Shown here piece after piece: positions 12,360 through 15,900 of a stretch of DNA of 15,900 nt. The notes under the pieces were generated by a model. It did no database searches, had not been told where the DNA came from, and was given only the letters and a program-made list of their open reading frames with translations. Numbering within the stretch: position 1 is the first letter of the stretch; every line of letters starts with the position of its first letter. The stretch lies in contig JAPVWE010000005.1 in NCBI GenBank assembly GCA_028572035.1, positions 1 to 15,900 of the forward strand. Direction: 5' to 3'. Origin of the DNA: Desulfobacteraceae bacterium. GTDB taxonomy: Bacteria; Desulfobacterota; DSM-4660; Desulfatiglandales; B25-G16. The position numbers and the translations under genes are program-made.

Positions 12360-13163
12360 ATGATGAGAATTGGCGGAAGGGTTGGGTTCGATAGATTTGA
12401 GGATCTTGAAGAACTTTTCAAATCTATTGATTTTCCCATTGAATTGGCGCTGCCGTGGAAATACAGAGATTTGTGGCTGCCTGTTGAAGGTAAGGTAGAC
12501 AAGATCATAGATTTTCTCAAAGAAAAGGATATTGCGATTTTATCAATTCATGCCCCACAGGGCAAAATAACGGAGGATTCATTTCTGCGATGGGGTAAAC
12601 TTACAATTGATATTGCTCAAAGTCTGGGCGTAGGCAATATTACTATTCATCCTAACAATGTGAAAGGAGAGAAGGCCTGGCATCAAGAAAAGACGTTGCG
12701 ATATATTAAAAGACTTGGAGGGGATAATATCTTTTCTATTGAAACCTTTGGTGGTAAAACCAGGGTCTTCTCCCCGGCTGAATTGGTCCGGAAAAAAATT
12801 CCAATGACACTTGATACTGCCCATATTCGCGACAGAAGAGAAGTGATGAATATCGTGATAAATAACCAACACAACATAAAAACAGTGCATCTGTCATCCA
12901 TAGAGAAGGATGAACACCACCTACCAATCGATGATTTTTGTTTGACAGTTGTAGATAAATTGATTGAACTGAAATGGTCTGGAAATATCATTTTGGAGTA
13001 TTTACCCTGGCATCATTACCGGATTAGAGAGGATCTAAGAGCATTATCAGAGTATATAGCCAGTGGTGGTTCTGCTAGTGGCTGTTCATTGAGATTATTG
13101 CCACTCAGTGATCAATTTAAAGGTGACCCGATACATTATGGTTACAATATAGATGGAACGTAA
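12360..13163 (+). CDS. Sugar phosphate isomerase/epimerase-like (xylose isomerase-type TIM barrel)
   Basis: A 267-residue protein from the ATG at 12360; the next codon (12363) is also ATG and gives MRIGG with better spacing to GAGAG (12351). A longer frame from TTG at 12285 adds 25 unconvincing residues. The order of motifs fits the AP-endonuclease-2/xylose-isomerase superfamily: IHAP (H64), TIHPNN (H97), SIETF (E128), LDTAH (D152, H155), TVHLSS (H177) and ILEYLPW (E213), which together supply the divalent metal site. Such proteins isomerise or epimerise sugars and inositols, or act as endonuclease IV relatives; the sequence does not choose a substrate. The C-terminal tail after about residue 232 looks Ser/Gly-rich and is unlike the barrel. 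A phosphoesterase gene follows 57 bases later in the same direction and may be co-transcribed. Confidence 0.75.
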   Translation: MMRIGGRVGFDRFEDLEELFKSIDFPIELALPWKYRDLWLPVEGKVDKIIDFLKEKDIAILSIHAPQGKITEDSFLRWGKLTIDIAQSLGVGNITIHPNNVKGEKAWHQEKTLRYIKRLGGDNIFSIETFGGKTRVFSPAELVRKKIPMTLDTAHIRDRREVMNIVINNQHNIKTVHLSSIEKDEHHLPIDDFCLTVVDKLIELKWSGNIILEYLPWHHYRIREDLRALSEYIASGGSASGCSLRLLPLSDQFKGDPIHYGYNIDGT

Positions 13164-13220
13164 GTGATCGGAAGGCCTTTCTCTCACAAGTGCACCGAGG
13201 AGCAAAGTTCTTAAACTGCA

Positions 13221-14141
13221 ATGAACGTCTTGTACACTTCAGATATCCACACAGATCTCGACCATCTTGATCGCCTGCTTGCTGCTGCAGGGCATCTCCG
13301 GGTAGATGCCGTGATCATTGGCGGAGACTTGATCCCGGTCTGGGAGTGGACCCTTTCTGCATCTATCGAAACTCAAAGAAGGTGGATACGTGATGTACTG
13401 TTCCCACGTCTGACAATTTTTCTCCGAAAATCTCCCAGCACATCTTTCTTCCTTGACTTTGGAAATGATGATCTCATGGCCAATAGACCGCTTCTTGAAG
13501 AGAAGGCTGGCAAATATTTCACTCTCATTGACCGGCAAATAGCGGCGCTAAATGCCAATTTGGCCCTGGTAGGTTATATGTTTGTTCGTCCAACTCCATT
13601 CAAACTCAAGGATTGGGAAAAGGTGGACTGTGCTCACCGAACCGGTCTCGAGGACGATGTCCTGGAAAGTGGAGCAAGAACGGAAACTGGAGTAGAGCGT
13701 CCTTACAGGTTGAAATTGTCAGATGGAACTATGGAAGACGACCTTGCCCAGCTAACCGAGTTGCTTGAAAAACCCCCGTGGCAAGAACGAGAATTTATTT
13801 TTGTCTCCCACTGTCCTCCTGTCAATTCAGCACTGGATTTTCTCTCTGATGGTCGGCATGCGGGCAGCCTGGCAATAAGGCATTTTATTGAACATTGGGG
13901 ATCTAACGGCAGGTTGAGAGCATCCTTTCACGGACACATCCATGAGTCGCCCTGGATGTCAAAACGGGTATGTGATCGGATAACGGGTGTGCCATGCTTT
14001 AATGCAGGTCAGAAGGCAGGACAATTGAGGGCCTTATTTTTTGATGCCAGAGACATTGAAGATTCAACATGCCTTGTTAAGGTCAAGGATGACGAACAAT
14101 CGTACAAAATATCGATATCTGAATTATCAATACATCCTTAA
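13221..14141 (+). CDS. Calcineurin-like metallophosphoesterase
   Basis: A 306-residue protein with the five metallophosphoesterase blocks: SDIHTD (D8, H10), GGDL (D36), GNDD (N82), SHCPP (H197) and HGHIHES (H239, H241). These bind two metal ions and hydrolyse phosphomono- or diesters. The third block reads GND rather than the classic GNH, as in some subfamilies lacking the usual His; this often goes with phosphodiesterase activity, though I cannot assign a substrate. No signal peptide is seen, so it is probably cytosolic. The nearest purine-rich stretch (GAGGAG near 13196) is about 20 bases from the ATG, too far to be a good ribosome site, so the start carries some doubt. It follows the TIM-barrel gene by 57 bases, which suggests a two-gene unit. 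Confidence 0.82.
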   Translation: MNVLYTSDIHTDLDHLDRLLAAAGHLRVDAVIIGGDLIPVWEWTLSASIETQRRWIRDVLFPRLTIFLRKSPSTSFFLDFGNDDLMANRPLLEEKAGKYFTLIDRQIAALNANLALVGYMFVRPTPFKLKDWEKVDCAHRTGLEDDVLESGARTETGVERPYRLKLSDGTMEDDLAQLTELLEKPPWQEREFIFVSHCPPVNSALDFLSDGRHAGSLAIRHFIEHWGSNGRLRASFHGHIHESPWMSKRVCDRITGVPCFNAGQKAGQLRALFFDARDIEDSTCLVKVKDDEQSYKISISELSIHP

Positions 14142-14550
14142 GTCTTAACAGTTCAACCGCTCCGAAAAAATGGCATTTTCATTCTTCTGCCAACAGCATG
14201 TCTGCCCAGATATCACTCTGATCGGATTAACGATTACTAATAGCATTGGAAAGCCTTCGGAGGGTGGTCTGGGTAACGATTAATAGCAGGATCATTAAAT
14301 TCTGAGGAATTTATTCATATGATAAACGAAAGTTTTTCGGTATGGGCAGAGTTACGTATAGACAATCAATTCTTAAACAGTATCTGAGCACTTGTAAGCA
14401 CTATATAAGGGCATTCTATGATGACTATCAGGGAGGCCTGGGTCGAAAATGGAATGAGGAATCCTTTAAAGGGAAGACCCGTTACCATGTAGCTCAAGAA
14501 GAGAATCAACGGTGCATCAAGGCAACAAGTCATTCATGGGCTTCCATCCT
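14142..14550. other. Intergenic stretch with a near-perfect direct repeat; no convincing gene
   Basis: These 409 bases separate two convergent genes. TAACGATT(ACT)AATAGCA (14228-14245) recurs as TAACGATTAATAGCA (14274-14288), a 15-base direct repeat with a three-base indel. The only open frame (14342-14596, + strand, 84 codons) has no ribosome site, no recognisable motif, and runs into the 3' end of the opposite gene, so I do not call it. No clear terminator is seen for either neighbouring gene. Confidence 0.5.
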
Positions 14551-15336
14551 TTACTTGCCTTCCTTTTCTTTTTTTAATAGTTCAGCCCACTGTTGATAGG
14601 CAATGGGAAGTACTCCGTCCAATCGAAGAGATGAGGGTGTGGGATATCTGTGAAGGCCAGATGTATGTCCCCTTTCCAGACCCTGCAGGGTTATTTCTAC
14701 CTTACTCAAAGGTATCGTGAAGGCAAGTTCGTGATCCTGAGTCAGGGCGAAATAACGATCCCCAGCACCAGCCAAAATAAGTTGACATTCATCAGTGAGC
14801 ATTGTACGGGCAATAAGGGAAGAACAAGCTATGCCACCTCTAGTCGGGGTATTAAGGGCGTTACCTGTCAGGGCAACTGCACCCTGAACTAGCCTGGCTA
14901 TCTGGGCAGGGTTGCCATATATGACAATAAGGTGTGGCTCGAACTTGGCCGTATGTAAAGGAGCAGCTAACAGATAACTATATTTACCATACTCCAGCCA
15001 ACTCAAGCCTTGAGCACCTCTGGCAAATTCTTCTCTTGACCCGACTCCTGCGGCTTCAGCGCTACTCCCATCGAGGTAGCTCCTACCAGGCACGTAACCA
15101 AGAACAAAAAGGCCATGAGGGCAGCTTTCATCATCCTGACCTATGGCTATCGTCCAGCCGTAGCGCCTTGCTAAACTGATTCCCTGACACACTGCTATGG
15201 CAGTACCCAGGTCCTGTTTGGGGCTTCTTGCTTTTGCTGGGAGTTCCTCACCCGATTGACACATCCTGACAGCTACGGGAAAAGTCTGGGGCCTGATATA
15301 AAAATTAAGTGTTTTATTAACTTCTGTTAGGTCCAA
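14551..15336 (-). CDS. DUF169 family protein
   Basis: A 261-residue protein starting with TTG at 15336, preceded at nine bases by a full AAGGAGG. It matches the DUF169 family of bacteria and archaea: an early LNFYIRPQTFPVAVRM block (residues 10-25), a GTAIAVCQGISLARRYGWTI-like helix containing a cysteine (about 44-63), Gly-rich segments TPTRGGIACSSL near 163-174, and a C-terminal YQQWAELLKK. No biochemical role is established to my knowledge; conserved cysteines and occurrence in anaerobes have led to suggestions of metal or cofactor binding. Its leader (15366-15431) can form two mutually exclusive or pseudoknotted RNA structures next to the ribosome site, hinting at translational control. 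It converges with the phosphoesterase gene and has no obvious operon partner. Confidence 0.82.
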   Translation of the reverse strand: MDLTEVNKTLNFYIRPQTFPVAVRMCQSGEELPAKARSPKQDLGTAIAVCQGISLARRYGWTIAIGQDDESCPHGLFVLGYVPGRSYLDGSSAEAAGVGSREEFARGAQGLSWLEYGKYSYLLAAPLHTAKFEPHLIVIYGNPAQIARLVQGAVALTGNALNTPTRGGIACSSLIARTMLTDECQLILAGAGDRYFALTQDHELAFTIPLSKVEITLQGLERGHTSGLHRYPTPSSLRLDGVLPIAYQQWAELLKKEKEGK

Positions 15337-15365
15337 TTGGCTAATCCTCCTTTTCAGCCGTAAGA

Positions 15366-15431
15366 CACTAAGTCCTTCGATTCATAAATTCGGTAACGAA
15401 TTTACTCACTCAGGACTTAGTGCTGAGTGAG
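15366..15431 (-). promoter_or_regulatory. Candidate structured 5' leader (pseudoknot or switch) of the DUF169 gene
   Basis: On the minus strand, a 9-base stem (15431-15423 with 15413-15405) shows the 9-base loop CACTAAGTC (15422-15414). A second 8-base stem, TAAATTCG/CGAATTTA (15404-15397 with 15392-15385), follows. GACTTAGTG (15374-15366) then matches the first loop perfectly, and 11 bases (15422-15412 with 15376-15366) can pair if the first stem opens. The last arm ends 13 bases before AAGGAGG. This is either an H-type pseudoknot or two alternative folds. Confidence 0.5.
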
Positions 15432-15477
15432 CACCTGCTGCAAATATTCTGACAAAAATACGTTAGCATATTTGCGA

Positions 15478-15669
15478 ATGGAAGCACTAAGTATACTCCA
15501 CATTAATAGGGAAAAGGTTAGCTTTAAGGAATCAATAATATTTGAAGAAATTCTGAGCATAATGACTTTAGAAGATAAGTGTGGAGCTTGTCAAGTATTC
15601 CTTTTTCTTACCGATTTTTATGGGGTGATTGAGATCCACATGGCTTTTTCGGCCGATGTCAGGATTTAG
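15478..15669 (+). CDS. Small hypothetical protein, doubtful
   Basis: An open frame of 63 residues from the ATG at 15478 (80 from a GTG at 15427, which lies in the palindrome upstream of the DUF169 gene). It has one CxxC pair (KCGAC, about residue 35) and a hydrophobic C-terminal half, FLFLTDFYGVIEIHMAF. No ribosome site is visible and I recognise no family. It may be a gene remnant or chance frame in AT-rich sequence. Confidence 0.2.
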   Translation: MEALSILHINREKVSFKESIIFEEILSIMTLEDKCGACQVFLFLTDFYGVIEIHMAFSADVRI

Positions 15670-15900
15670 TAGGGAAAATTCAATATATTGTGGAAGAAAA
15701 TGGTAAGCAAAAATGTCAGGTTACGTGCCATAGTCTGCAATCACGATCATCAAGATTTCATTGCACAATAAGTTTGGTAATCGTAACCATAGCAAATTTG
15801 GGAAATAGGGTCAAATCACGTGAAAAATGCCCAGGTACTTCAATACCATCTTTTTATTCGCTGTGAAAGATTAGAATCATGCCTTTACATAAAAGCCCCT
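15670..15900. other. AT-rich terminal stretch with no visible gene
   Basis: No open frame, repeat or strong promoter is supported in the last 231 bases on either strand. Confidence 0.5.

Noticed and set aside
14342..14596. 84-codon plus-strand frame beginning MGRVTYRQSILKQY
   Set aside because: No ribosome site, no recognised motif, and its 3' end overlaps the end of the DUF169 gene in antisense.

Overview
The window reads as chromosomal DNA from a diderm (Gram-negative), probably anaerobic bacterium. LpxL-type and LolA-type genes imply an outer membrane. The cobalamin-dependent radical SAM enzyme, the MetE-like protein, the DUF169 protein and GC-rich intergenic repeats of the kind common in uncultured Desulfobacterota (sulfate-reducer relatives) make that group my best guess. 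This is an inference; no rRNA or tRNA is present to test it. Several genes appear to use TTG starts (3751, 10731, 15336).

Region 1 (1-5353, + strand) is the 3' part of a lipid-type gene cluster: a PlsC-family acyltransferase (cut by the window edge), an LpxL/HtrB-family acyltransferase, a B12-binding radical SAM enzyme, a LolA-like periplasmic carrier, a FabD-like acyltransferase with an altered active-site motif, and a FabZ-like dehydratase. The middle three genes are joined by TGATG overlaps. The mix (chain-building enzymes, acyl transfer, an outer-membrane lipid/lipoprotein carrier and a radical enzyme) resembles aryl-polyene or other specialised membrane-lipid clusters; ketosynthase and ACP genes, if present, would lie upstream. 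A 170-bp palindromic intergenic element separates lolA from the FabD-like gene.

Region 2 (5452-10800, - strand) holds an MltD-type lytic transglycosylase lipoprotein with a long Lys/Glu/Pro/Ala repeat spacer and three LysM domains, a PAP2 membrane phosphatase, and a 433-residue membrane protein of unknown function with its own promoter and terminator. The 5' end of the transglycosylase is odd: a consensus promoter, a strong ribosome site and an intergenic repeat precede the lipoprotein signal, and the best start codon is one base out of frame.

Region 3 (11066-14141, + strand) has a MetE/UROD-like methyltransferase-family protein, a xylose-isomerase-like TIM-barrel protein and a calcineurin-like phosphoesterase. 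A stem-loop repeat between the first two shares its 17-base tail with the repeat at the transglycosylase 5' end.

Region 4 (14142-15900) is sparse: a DUF169 gene on the - strand whose leader can fold into a hairpin whose loop is exactly complementary to sequence just ahead of the ribosome binding site (a candidate pseudoknot or switch), one doubtful small ORF, and otherwise non-coding sequence. I found no rRNA, tRNA, CRISPR array or transposase.
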